From Marinitoga aeolica (GTDB lineage: Bacteria > Thermotogota > Thermotogae > Petrotogales > Petrotogaceae), in contig NZ_CP069362.1 in the NCBI RefSeq assembly GCF_029910535.1, positions 682,001 through 746,000 of the forward strand: DNA of 64,000 nucleotides, read 5' to 3'. Position 1 is the first letter of the stretch; every line of letters starts with the position of its first letter. Positions 23,501-31,303 of this stretch are shown piece after piece. The notes beneath the pieces are model-generated. The model was not told where the DNA came from. It searched no databases and saw nothing but the letters and a program-made list of their open reading frames with translations. Both the position numbers and the translations under genes were made by a program.

Positions 23501-25397
23501 ATATTATTTCATTTTCTACATTTTCTGATAAATTTAATTCCCAATTTTTATCCCCTTCTTTTGTATAAGAATATATTTTATTTTCTGTAGCAAAATAAAT
23601 ATTATAATTTTCATCGTTTGAAATTAATGTTGTAATTTTTTGTGGGAATGTTATTTCTTTATATATTTTCCCCTTTGGTTTGGTAAGAATTATTTTCCCA
23701 ACATTTTCATAATTACCAGATATAACTAAATATCCATTTTCAATTATCAAAGCAGGTCCAGAGGGTATTATATTATAATTTTTATTCCAATAAAGAGAAT
23801 AATTTTCTAGACTATATGTATATACACTTCCATTTTCAGTAATTATATATAAATATTTTCTGTTTTTATAATCTTTATTAGCTGTAATTCCTACAATATC
23901 ATCAGATACATTTATTGTATTGATAGTTTCGAATTTATCCAAATCTATTACTTTTAATATTCCGCCATTTGTAGGAACAAACATCATATTACCAAAAATA
24001 ATACTATTTGATCTTATATTATTTATCTCAATTGAATAATTTTCTAAGCCATTTGTATTTAGTCTATATATTTTATTTTCATTGACAACAATTAATCTAT
24101 GATTATAGGCAAAAATATTTTTAACTCCGGAAATCTCCTCTTCCCATTGGAATTTTCCTGGTTCTTTTTTAGTTTTAAAATATATTTCATCGCTTGCTCT
24201 TATACCCCCATATTCATCTTTTGCTACTATTTTCAAGTAATAATCTGTATCATAACTCAAATTAAGCATATATTCCTTTGAAGTAATATTTGTAGCTATT
24301 TTTGTGTAATTACCAGAATAATTTCCCAAATATATATCATATTTTAAATCATCTCCATCTAAATCAGAACAATCCCATTTTAAAACAAAATCTTTAGGAA
24401 CTATTGAGTTATTTAAAGGATATAAAATTTTCGGTTTTTCAGGTTCTTGATTGACATCTTTAACTATAATATTTAAAAATCCGCTGGAATTATCTTTTGT
24501 ATCTGATACAACTATTTGTTCCTGGATTTTTCTAGTTGAATTAGAGTGTTTTACAAAATCATACCTTGGTTTAAATATATATTTACTTCCTTGAATACTG
24601 GCACCATTGTTTGTTACTATACTATATTCAAAATAATCGTCTTCCATATCTGATACAAAATTACTTAAGTCTAATTCAAATTCTTCATTTTCTTTTACTA
24701 CGAAATCTTTTTGAGGAAAATCAATAATTGGAGGAGTGTTAGATACTGTTTTAAATGTCCATATCTCTGATGTAGTAGAAGCTCCATTGGAATCATGTGA
24801 TACTATTTCCCAATAATATGTTTTATTTAATGCTAAATTACTTATTGTGTATTCGGTTTTTATTAAATTCGTTGCAATTGGAGTTATTAATGGAGTAGAT
24901 TCACCAAGATATAAATCATAATAAACCATATCTCCATCAAAATCAAGGCTTTTATTCCATTGAAATTTTATATTATATGGATAAACTGAATTATCATTAT
25001 TATTCGGATATATCAAAAATGATTTAATTGGTTTATTATTAGGCTTATATGTTTCAAATTGAGCAATTTTTTTCACTTTTTCTCCTTTTTCATCAACTAC
25101 TTCTAACCACCATTCATATTGTTTTAAATTTTCTAAATTCTTTACAACATAATTATTACCAGCAAGATTTTCTTCCTTTTTAATTATATTTCCATTTGAA
25201 AACAAATAAAAATTATAATGCAATACTCCCCCTTCAGCATCTTTAGCAGACCACTTGAAGGTTACTTCATCAGGATTAACTTTTTCACCATTAGACGGAC
25301 TCATACTTTCAATTATAGGAGGTTGATTCTTAAATATACATCCCTGTAAAAAAAACAATAACATCAATATTACAAATAAAACATATATCTTTCTCAT
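20523..25397 (-). CDS. Giant lipoprotein with FnIII-like repeats, PQQ-type beta-propellers and a C-terminal cohesin-like domain
   Basis: 1624 residues. The signal has lipobox LQGC. At least seven FnIII-like domains share the signature W-S/E-x-x-DPDGD-x-x-x-YDIYL and a later YYWKVVAKDGKGG. They are arranged as four N-terminal, one central and three C-terminal. Two long stretches (roughly residues 425-760 and 865-1190) carry PQQ/quinoprotein-like propeller repeats (for example YAYNSSGEKLWKYNTDG). The last 130 residues form a cohesin-like domain (VQAFDIEISYDKTKLTVS). The ATG at 25397 is used, seven bases after GGGAGG; the upstream ATG contains the Shine-Dalgarno itself. Neighbouring gene encodes dockerin-like loops, suggesting the two may interact. 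Confidence 0.82.
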   Translation of the reverse strand: MRKIYVLFVILMLLFFLQGCIFKNQPPIIESMSPSNGEKVNPDEVTFKWSAKDAEGGVLHYNFYLFSNGNIIKKEENLAGNNYVVKNLENLKQYEWWLEVVDEKGEKVKKIAQFETYKPNNKPIKSFLIYPNNNDNSVYPYNIKFQWNKSLDFDGDMVYYDLYLGESTPLITPIATNLIKTEYTISNLALNKTYYWEIVSHDSNGASTTSEIWTFKTVSNTPPIIDFPQKDFVVKENEEFELDLSNFVSDMEDDYFEYSIVTNNGASIQGSKYIFKPRYDFVKHSNSTRKIQEQIVVSDTKDNSSGFLNIIVKDVNQEPEKPKILYPLNNSIVPKDFVLKWDCSDLDGDDLKYDIYLGNYSGNYTKIATNITSKEYMLNLSYDTDYYLKIVAKDEYGGIRASDEIYFKTKKEPGKFQWEEEISGVKNIFAYNHRLIVVNENKIYRLNTNGLENYSIEINNIRSNSIIFGNMMFVPTNGGILKVIDLDKFETINTINVSDDIVGITANKDYKNRKYLYIITENGSVYTYSLENYSLYWNKNYNIIPSGPALIIENGYLVISGNYENVGKIILTKPKGKIYKEITFPQKITTLISNDENYNIYFATENKIYSYTKEGDKNWELNLSENVENEIIYDGENLYAAGKNKIFKIDKKGNLINTSVLNDIYSKTLLITENKNLIVVSNDSVIQNENKIILKNFGEIKTDILLNDGLIYFASNDKLYSVSLEDKNILNVFWPVFGKNIYKNRNSYIRNNTEPEKPELTYPQNQSIEIPKHILLTWECEDPEDDDLTYKIYLGEDDNLNLITTTNATSYEINLENGKRYYWKVIANDGELESESSIYSFNTIPAPAEEKFKIKVEGSTIYSPAISDENIIYFSTSSGSVYAYNSSGEKLWKYNTDGFVKSSVVLNPLNQVIIGNENGELYIINSDGTLSDKINLDGAIDYPVSLGSNGEIYVITSIGTIYKFGAYGNEIWKKELKGNPTSNIVIDKESNIYFAMNNYLYGLDLNGNVKFKKGFSKAISSRLSMDGNENVYFATGENKIYSINKYGRIIFDKYIGEEIRGSILIDNDNSIIFETVEGNLYKYYYLSDYMEKIELKDIPYSLILMENAKYITTKNKFIVYNGELEWYTLYNKIKYSPNIDANGVIIFGTTDGFLYGIYGEARNLRDTSWPIYLGDKKHTGNINKNITMPSNRPPLKPYNPYPQDKGEIALSTVTLSWESSDPDGDAVYYDVYFGNNLNQELKAQKLTKKEYKISNLKPGTYYWYIKAHDSYGNISRSDLWSFTVKEVIGENNPPLKPTLLEPVNNSENVPINASLKWSCSDPDGDSLTYDIYIEKEPILSTPKEIGYDGTSYSIILEPGETYYWKIVAKDGKGGETSSDVYSFNTASVINNPPSKPILLSPANNSIDVEPDITLRWSANDPDGDALTYDIYLDKTQNLNTPYKTNVKNTSLAVSGLELGVTYYWKVVAKDGKGGESTSDIYSFTIKESIGPLTPKLYFKDATIQSGSQGDLIIHGQKLENVQAFDIEISYDKTKLTVSQNNIQAIGELQGRSLIININNGKIKVTTLSFSPFNINNSDILKITFTAIGSSGNTEIKFTSNTKIVDSSGNELNVDISDVGIITIQ

Positions 25398-25535
25398 AAA
25401 TTTGCCTCCCATATTTGAGACTATTCAAAACTTTAGTTAGTTCTTATATCTTCGTATTATTTTTCCATATTAATTAATCATTTACCTATAAATAATATTT
25501 ATTTATAATCTTTATTTTTGAAAGCGGTATACTAT

Positions 25536-25567
25536 AACAAAAGCACCCGAAATCGGGTGCTTTTGTT
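25536..25567 (-). terminator. Terminator after cstA
   Basis: A 15-bp stem AACAAAAGCACCCGA/TCGGGTGCTTTTGTT with a two-base loop. The symmetric A/T flanks allow bidirectional action. Confidence 0.85.
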
Positions 25568-25573
25568 ATAAGT

Positions 25574-27259
25574 TTATATTTCTTCTTCAACTGGTTCTGG
25601 TTCTTTCCCAGCTTTTGCAATCGCTATAAATCCTTCTGTTATAATCCATAATGCTATTATAAGCGTTGCAACAGTAATGAAAATCAATAATCCATTATTT
25701 GCAGAAATAAATTTCTTTAAATTCATAAATGTTGCATATAATGTCATTACCATCATAAATAACATTGGTAATCCTGTAATCCAAATTGCTTTTCGTTTTT
25801 TTGCCAGATAAACTGTACCTATTAACAGTGCTAAACTTGCTAGCAATTGATTTAATGCACCAAATACAGGCCATAAAATCAAAGCACCTTTACCACCATC
25901 TGCAGATAATGCTAATCCCATTGCTGCTAATATAACAACTGCTGTAGCAACATATCTATTTTTCAATGGTTTAACTACTACTTCTTTTTCTTTATTTGAG
26001 AACAATTCCTGTAATGCAAATCTTTGAATCCTTGCAGATGAATCCATTGTTGTTCCTGCAAAAGAAACAATAAATACGGCCATTATCGTTTTAGCTAAAT
26101 CTAAAGGTATACCATATGAATTCATTAAGTTTGCAGAACCATTAATAACTGCTGATAATTTTGCACCTAAACCACTTGCTGCTGCCCATGAAGCATAATG
26201 TGATGTGAATGCCGCTACTCCTCCACCATTCATACCTAATCCAGCCGTTACTGCGATAATAACAATAGTAGCCAAAACACCTTCTAAGATCATTCCACCA
26301 TATCCTATTAAATGTGCATCTGTTTCTTTTTCCATTTGTTTAACAGTTGTTCCAGAAGCTGCCAAACTATGAAATCCTGAAATAGCACCACAAGCTATAG
26401 TAATAAATAAAATTGGAAATAATGGAGGTGCATCTGGAACTGTTTGGAAAGCCGGTGCAACAATTTTAGGATGGCCAACTAATATACCCAATACTAATAA
26501 TGCCATTGCGATTAACAATTCATGTGAATTTATGTAATCTCTTGGTTGTAATAATTTATGAACAGGCAATGTTGAAGCAAGGAATACATATATCATTAAA
26601 ATGTAAATCCATGTAACTACAGAAATACCTTTTATCGGCATAGCAACACCTATTGCTATTGTTACATACATTAAAATAACAGCTATTATTGAATAAACTG
26701 TATCGTTTTTACCCTTGTTATATACCATATAACTTAACCACATTGCAATAGGTATTTCCATCCATACTGGAAATACTGATTGTGGATACATATTGAACAA
26801 TAATGCAACGATTAAACCAAAAACAGCTAAAACTATCCATAATAAGAATTGAATTAATATTAAGAATATCTTTGCTGTTCTTTCGTTAATTAAATTACCT
26901 GTCAATTCACCAATAGTTTTTCCTTGATTTCTAGCAGAAACTATTAATGATGTAAAATCATGTACGGCACCCATGAAAATTGATCCAAAAAACACCCATA
27001 TAAATGCTGGAACCCAACCCCAAATTACACCAATTGCTGGACCAACAATAGGACCAGTTCCTGCGATTGTTGTAAAATGGTGTCCTAATAAAATATGTTT
27101 TTTAGTAGGAACATAATCAACACCATCTTCAAATTCCTTTGATGGAACTGGATTTTTGTCATTCAAGCCAAAAATCTTCTTTGCTATCCATTTACCATAT
27201 GTGTTATAAGCTAACCAATAGCCAACAAATGCTAATATTGCCAAAAGCAATGAATTCAC
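25574..27259 (-). CDS. cstA: CstA/BtsT-family transporter (probable pyruvate or peptide transporter)
   Basis: 561 residues and about 16 membrane segments. The family signatures HHFTTIAGTGPIVGPAIGVIWGW and FGSIFMGAVHDFTSLIVSAR are present in the first 110 residues, and FAGTTMDSSARIQRFALQE is in the C-terminal half. The start is GTG at 27259; the TTG upstream lies before the GGGGG ribosome site. CstA-family members include E. coli BtsT (pyruvate uptake) and CstA. Here the gene follows a LytS/LytTR two-component system, the same arrangement that controls BtsT, so pyruvate uptake is the favoured role. Confidence 0.92.
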   Translation of the reverse strand: MNSLLLAILAFVGYWLAYNTYGKWIAKKIFGLNDKNPVPSKEFEDGVDYVPTKKHILLGHHFTTIAGTGPIVGPAIGVIWGWVPAFIWVFFGSIFMGAVHDFTSLIVSARNQGKTIGELTGNLINERTAKIFLILIQFLLWIVLAVFGLIVALLFNMYPQSVFPVWMEIPIAMWLSYMVYNKGKNDTVYSIIAVILMYVTIAIGVAMPIKGISVVTWIYILMIYVFLASTLPVHKLLQPRDYINSHELLIAMALLVLGILVGHPKIVAPAFQTVPDAPPLFPILFITIACGAISGFHSLAASGTTVKQMEKETDAHLIGYGGMILEGVLATIVIIAVTAGLGMNGGGVAAFTSHYASWAAASGLGAKLSAVINGSANLMNSYGIPLDLAKTIMAVFIVSFAGTTMDSSARIQRFALQELFSNKEKEVVVKPLKNRYVATAVVILAAMGLALSADGGKGALILWPVFGALNQLLASLALLIGTVYLAKKRKAIWITGLPMLFMMVMTLYATFMNLKKFISANNGLLIFITVATLIIALWIITEGFIAIAKAGKEPEPVEEEI

Positions 27260-27290
27260 TAGAATTCCCCCTTTCAAGATTACTATGCAG

Positions 27291-27318
27291 AATTAATATA
27301 TCACATGATATATTAATT
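27291..27318. promoter_or_regulatory. 28-bp palindrome upstream of cstA (candidate operator)
   Basis: Arms AATTAATATATCA and TGATATATTAATT (13 bp, perfect) flank the dinucleotide CA. It lies 32 bases before the cstA GTG and just after the response-regulator terminator, in the only space available for a cstA promoter. The reverse strand offers GATATATTAAT as a -10. Confidence 0.5.
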
Positions 27319-27334
27319 TAATACATAAAAGTTA

Positions 27335-27363
27335 AAAAAAATGACCTGAATGGTCATTTTTTT
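27335..27363 (-). terminator. Terminator after the LytTR regulator gene
   Basis: Stem AAAAAAATGACC/GGTCATTTTTTT with a five-base loop. It separates the two-component operon from cstA, so cstA must have its own promoter. Confidence 0.85.
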
Positions 27364-27393
27364 GAATTAAAAGATATAAACTTTTCTTGACAG

Positions 27394-28074
27394 TTAAATT
27401 TTTAAAATATTTTTTATTGCTTTCATATGTGTTTTTCCAATAGGGATAATTTTATCATTTTTCATTTGTATAGAATTCAATTCTTTTATAAATTTATCAA
27501 TAAAATTTAGATTTACAATGTATGATTTATGAACTCTTAAAAAATTATACGGTAATTCTTTTTCTAATTTATTCAAATTTTTAAAATGCTTTAATGTATA
27601 TTCATTGTTTTTTGTCCTTACCAATATTTTTTTGCTAAAATATTCGAAATAATATACTTCATCAAAATCTAAAAACAATATTTCTTTTTCACTTTCAACT
27701 GCTATTTTATTTAACTTACTATTTTTAAACACCTCTTCTATTCTATTAATCGTTTCAATAAATCTTACTTCAGAAATTGGTTTAGTCACATAATCCAGCG
27801 CATTTACTTCAAACGCCTCCACTGCATATTCGGAATATGCAGTTACAAAAACTATCTTATATTTTTCAAGGTATTTAGAAGCTTTTATACCTTTCATTTT
27901 TGGCAAATCTATATCTAGAAATATAACATCGACATCATTTTTTATTTTACTCTTTAAAAAATCTTCTACGCTTTCATAACCTCCTACTATATCAAACGTA
28001 CTCATTTCTTCAATTAAATCTTTTAAGCTTTCTCTTGCATAATATTCATCATCTATAATAACAACTTTAATCAT
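27394..28074 (-). CDS. LytTR-family response regulator
   Basis: 226 residues. The receiver domain (1-120) has IDDEYYARESL, the phospho-acceptor in VIFLDIDLPKMKG, FVTAYSEYAVEAF and the conserved lysine in YVTKPI. The C-terminal LytTR DNA-binding domain (about 130-226) has LRVHKSYIVNLNFIDKF and ends IPIGKTHMKAIKNIL. Its ATG overlaps the kinase stop (ATGA). Closest in plan to BtsR/YpdB regulators that switch on CstA- or MFS-type carboxylate transporters. The adjacent cstA is the obvious target. Confidence 0.93.
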   Translation of the reverse strand: MIKVVIIDDEYYARESLKDLIEEMSTFDIVGGYESVEDFLKSKIKNDVDVIFLDIDLPKMKGIKASKYLEKYKIVFVTAYSEYAVEAFEVNALDYVTKPISEVRFIETINRIEEVFKNSKLNKIAVESEKEILFLDFDEVYYFEYFSKKILVRTKNNEYTLKHFKNLNKLEKELPYNFLRVHKSYIVNLNFIDKFIKELNSIQMKNDKIIPIGKTHMKAIKNILKI

Positions 28075-29729
28075 ATCTTTTCACCAACTTTATTTTTTAT
28101 ACCTATTTCAATAGTAGTTCCTCCAAATAATCCTTTTTTTATTGAAAATTTATATTTTTCCCCATACAATGAATTTAATCTATTTTTTATTAATGATAAA
28201 CCTTTACCATTAGGTTTTTGCCCCAAAAATCCCTTTCCATTATCTTCTACATATATATTAATTTGGTTATCCTTTTCTTCTATTGTTATTTTTATCAATA
28301 ATTTTTCTTCTTTCATGCCATGTTTTATTGAGTTTTCTACTAAAGGTTGTAATATAAATGGAGGAATCAACCTTTCTTCCAATTCTCTATCATAAATTAT
28401 TTCATAATCCAGTTTGTCTTTAAAGCGCAATTTCATTACTTCTAAATAATTAACAGTAAAACTTATTTCTTTTTTTATGGTCACTAATTTTGAATTTTCG
28501 TAAAGGGTATATCTCAATAATTCTGATAAATTATCTATAAATTTATTAACTTTTTGAGGTTCCTTTTTTGATATGTATTTTATGGCATTTAATGTATTGA
28601 ATAAAAAATGAGGACTTAAATTCGCCATTAATTCTCTTAATTTTTCTTCAGTCGCTAATTTTAAATTTTCATTCATTTTCGAAATGGAAATTATTAAAGA
28701 TAATATTTGAGAAAGTTTTTTCCCAAAAACTACATCAGAATTTTTTATTGTTTTATTTTTAGAATAATACAATTTTAACGTTCCTATTAATTCTCCACTT
28801 AAATCTTTTAATGGTACTATTAATGCAGAATATAAAGGGCAATCTTTTTTTTCACAATTTATTCCTTTTTTTCCCACTACTTTTAAACCTTTTTCATTTG
28901 CTATTACTTTTTTGGTGGCTTCAGTTTTTATTTCAAGACCAGGGAAATGATGATCATCTCCTATACCAACATGTGCAAAAATTTGTTTTCTATTTGTTAA
29001 AGCAACAGCTTCAAAATCTGTATTTTCCAAAATAACTTTAGCAATTATATTTGCACTTTCTTTATTAAACCCCATTTCTATTGTATTTAAACTTTCTTCC
29101 ATTATAACAAAAATAGAATTCATTGTATTCTCTGCTGTATATTCAAGTTTTTCTTCCATATTAATGATCATAAAATTTAAAAAAGAAACACCGAGAGCAT
29201 TCGTTATTACCATAGGAAATAGTATGTTAAAAGTTATATCATAGGCTAAAGTAAATGGTTTTACCATAACTAGCACATAAGTTAAATGAACTATTTCAAT
29301 AATCGTTGTATAAAAAAGGGTTCTAAAAAAAGTAAAATGTTGTCTTCCATAATATTGCGAAATCATTCCACTCATAATTCCTGCGGTTAACGTTCCAAAA
29401 AAACATGGAACTGCCGTAATTCCTCCATAAAATAACCTAAATGTCGCTGAAATTAATGCCGCTATTATCCCGGCAGGAATACCCCCTATCATTCCTGATA
29501 AAATAACTCCTATGTCTCTATAATTAACAATTGCTCCATTATATTTTACACCATACACTGTCCCAAGAATACCTAACAATCCACCAATAATACCAAGAAC
29601 AACTCTATTTTTAGCAACCAACGTTTTGCCAAAAATTTCTTTTATAAAATATGTTTGAAAAATTATATATGTTATCACTAATATCAATGAAACTCTTTCT
29701 AATAAAATTAAACTAATGTTCTCTAACAT
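28071..29729 (-). CDS. LytS/BtsS-type sensor histidine kinase
   Basis: 552 residues. An N-terminal five-to-six-helix 5TMR-LYT sensor domain (1-190, with GLLGILGTVYGVKYNGA and FRLFYGGITAVPCFFGTLTAG) is followed by a GAF-like domain (about 205-345, with CEKKDCPLYSALIVPL). Next is the HisKA_7TM/His_kinase module with the phospho-acceptor in LSPHFLFNTLNAIKYIS and N-box VENSIKHGM, then G-box NGKGFLGQKPNGKGLSL. The family senses extracellular pyruvate in E. coli. The start overlaps the end of the 91-residue ORF by seven bases. Confidence 0.93.
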   Translation of the reverse strand: MLENISLILLERVSLILVITYIIFQTYFIKEIFGKTLVAKNRVVLGIIGGLLGILGTVYGVKYNGAIVNYRDIGVILSGMIGGIPAGIIAALISATFRLFYGGITAVPCFFGTLTAGIMSGMISQYYGRQHFTFFRTLFYTTIIEIVHLTYVLVMVKPFTLAYDITFNILFPMVITNALGVSFLNFMIINMEEKLEYTAENTMNSIFVIMEESLNTIEMGFNKESANIIAKVILENTDFEAVALTNRKQIFAHVGIGDDHHFPGLEIKTEATKKVIANEKGLKVVGKKGINCEKKDCPLYSALIVPLKDLSGELIGTLKLYYSKNKTIKNSDVVFGKKLSQILSLIISISKMNENLKLATEEKLRELMANLSPHFLFNTLNAIKYISKKEPQKVNKFIDNLSELLRYTLYENSKLVTIKKEISFTVNYLEVMKLRFKDKLDYEIIYDRELEERLIPPFILQPLVENSIKHGMKEEKLLIKITIEEKDNQINIYVEDNGKGFLGQKPNGKGLSLIKNRLNSLYGEKYKFSIKKGLFGGTTIEIGIKNKVGEKI

Positions 29730-29998
29730 GGATCTCGCATCATCGCCCTATCACCAAAATCTCCTAAATCCTGCAATTCAGCATTTTCTATTTCCTTAGC
29801 TTTCCTTTTAGCTTCTTTATAAAAATTCAAAGTTGTATTTATTTCCACATCATTTAATTCTTCCAACATTTCTTTGGCTTTACCCTGTGGCTCTTTTGAG
29901 ATAAATACTACTATTTTTTCATATTTGTCTTTTATCTTTTTTATACTCCTAATATCGACAACACCTATTCCAAAACCATACAAAATCAATGTTTTCAT
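29723..29998 (-). CDS. Small protein of unknown function
   Basis: 91 residues, not recognised. It begins MKTLILYGFGIGVVDI, a strand-glycine-turn that resembles a Rossmann start, followed by a lysine-rich helical region and an acidic-then-basic end (GDFGDRAMMRDPC). It is packed between the peptidase gene (11-base gap) and the kinase gene (overlap), with a GGAGGAGAAAAT ribosome site. It is therefore likely to be expressed and may act with the kinase or the peptidase. Confidence 0.7.
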   Translation of the reverse strand: MKTLILYGFGIGVVDIRSIKKIKDKYEKIVVFISKEPQGKAKEMLEELNDVEINTTLNFYKEAKRKAKEIENAELQDLGDFGDRAMMRDPC

Positions 29999-30009
29999 AT
30001 TTTCTCCTC

Positions 30010-31230
30010 CTATAAATTTGACATTAAATGCGCATATACCTTTGTATCTTCTATTAAATGTTCAATTTTTATATATTCATTTGGTTGATGAGCCATATGA
30101 TCCATTGTTCCCCATACAACAGCAGGTAATCCCTCGTGTCTCAAAATTGCAGCACATGTTCCACCACCAATTCCACCCACAAAAGTTTTTATTGACCTTA
30201 ATATTTCTATACTTTCTTTTAATTTTAAAACCATAGGATGATCCTTAGGAGTTGGTTCTGGAGCAAATTCCATTTGAGGAATATCAATATTTATTTTTAC
30301 TCCAAATTTAGCCTCATATTTTTCTTTGATTTTATTAACATCTAATATTATTTCATTTAAATCATATTGTGGTAAAACTCTGCAATCAAAGTATAACACA
30401 TCAGTACCCGGGATAGTATTAACATTATCAACATTATGTTCTTTCTTTGTTGGTTCAAATGTTGAGATAGGAATTCTTCCAAACATATTATCAATTGCAT
30501 TATATTTATTGTGTAAAAATTCATCTAATTCTTTTGCAAAGTATATAGATGCCCTATGGGCATTTCTAGCAACATTAGGTGTAGAAGCATGTGCTTGTTT
30601 TCCAAGTGTTTCAATTTTTAACCATAATATTGATTTTTCAGCGATTTCAATAAAAGAACCTTCTGGATTTCCTGAATCTGGAACATAATACCAATCATCT
30701 TTAGAAAAAATATTTTGTTTTAATAGGTATTTTATACCATATTCACTACCTGTTTCTTCATCTGAAACAAAAACTAAACCAATATTATTTTTTGGTCTAA
30801 TATTTAAATCCATCATTGTTTTTACTCCGAATAATGTAGCAATTAATGAACTTCCATTATCTTCAGATCCCCTGCCAAATATTTTTCCATCTTTAACAAC
30901 AGGATCAAAAGGATCATGATCCCATAATGATAAATCTCCTTCAGGTACTTTATCCATATGGGTAATAAACCAAATTGTTCTTTCAGGATTTGTTCCATTA
31001 TACATTGCAACAATATTTGGTCTATAACCATATTCAACAGCATCATCAGGTGCATCATATCTTTTTATTTCATCAAATTTAAGAGTGTTTAAATATGATT
31101 CTAACCATTCTGCTACTTCTTTTTCGCCAGGCCCTCCAGCTCTTGGGTTTACAGAATTAATTGAAACAAATTTTCTTAAAGATTCGATAATTTCATCTTT
31201 TATTTTTTCTACATGATTAATGATATCCAT
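30010..31230 (-). CDS. M20-family metallopeptidase / deacylase
   Basis: 406 residues of the M20 (DapE/ArgE/dipeptidase) family. Zinc-site residues are visible in FITHMDKVPEG, GRGSEDNGSS, SDEETGSE and VPDSGNPEG, with the last ligand in HQPNEYI near the C-terminus. The catalytic glutamate pair is E-E-T. The middle lid domain holds AHASTPNVARNAH. It leads an operon with the small ORF and the sensor kinase. Substrate is uncertain; a di/tripeptidase or an N-acyl amino acid deacylase would suit. Confidence 0.88.
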   Translation of the reverse strand: MDIINHVEKIKDEIIESLRKFVSINSVNPRAGGPGEKEVAEWLESYLNTLKFDEIKRYDAPDDAVEYGYRPNIVAMYNGTNPERTIWFITHMDKVPEGDLSLWDHDPFDPVVKDGKIFGRGSEDNGSSLIATLFGVKTMMDLNIRPKNNIGLVFVSDEETGSEYGIKYLLKQNIFSKDDWYYVPDSGNPEGSFIEIAEKSILWLKIETLGKQAHASTPNVARNAHRASIYFAKELDEFLHNKYNAIDNMFGRIPISTFEPTKKEHNVDNVNTIPGTDVLYFDCRVLPQYDLNEIILDVNKIKEKYEAKFGVKINIDIPQMEFAPEPTPKDHPMVLKLKESIEILRSIKTFVGGIGGGTCAAILRHEGLPAVVWGTMDHMAHQPNEYIKIEHLIEDTKVYAHLMSNL

Positions 31231-31278
31231 AATAATCCCCCTTATTAATTAGTATTCCTAATTATTATACCATAAAAA

Positions 31279-31303
31279 GAATAAGCCCGTGAAGGGCTTA
31301 TTC
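31279..31303 (-). terminator. Terminator after the GH94-like gene
   Basis: GAATAAGCCC/GGGCTTATTC with a five-base loop, followed on the minus strand by TTTTTATGG. Confidence 0.8.
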
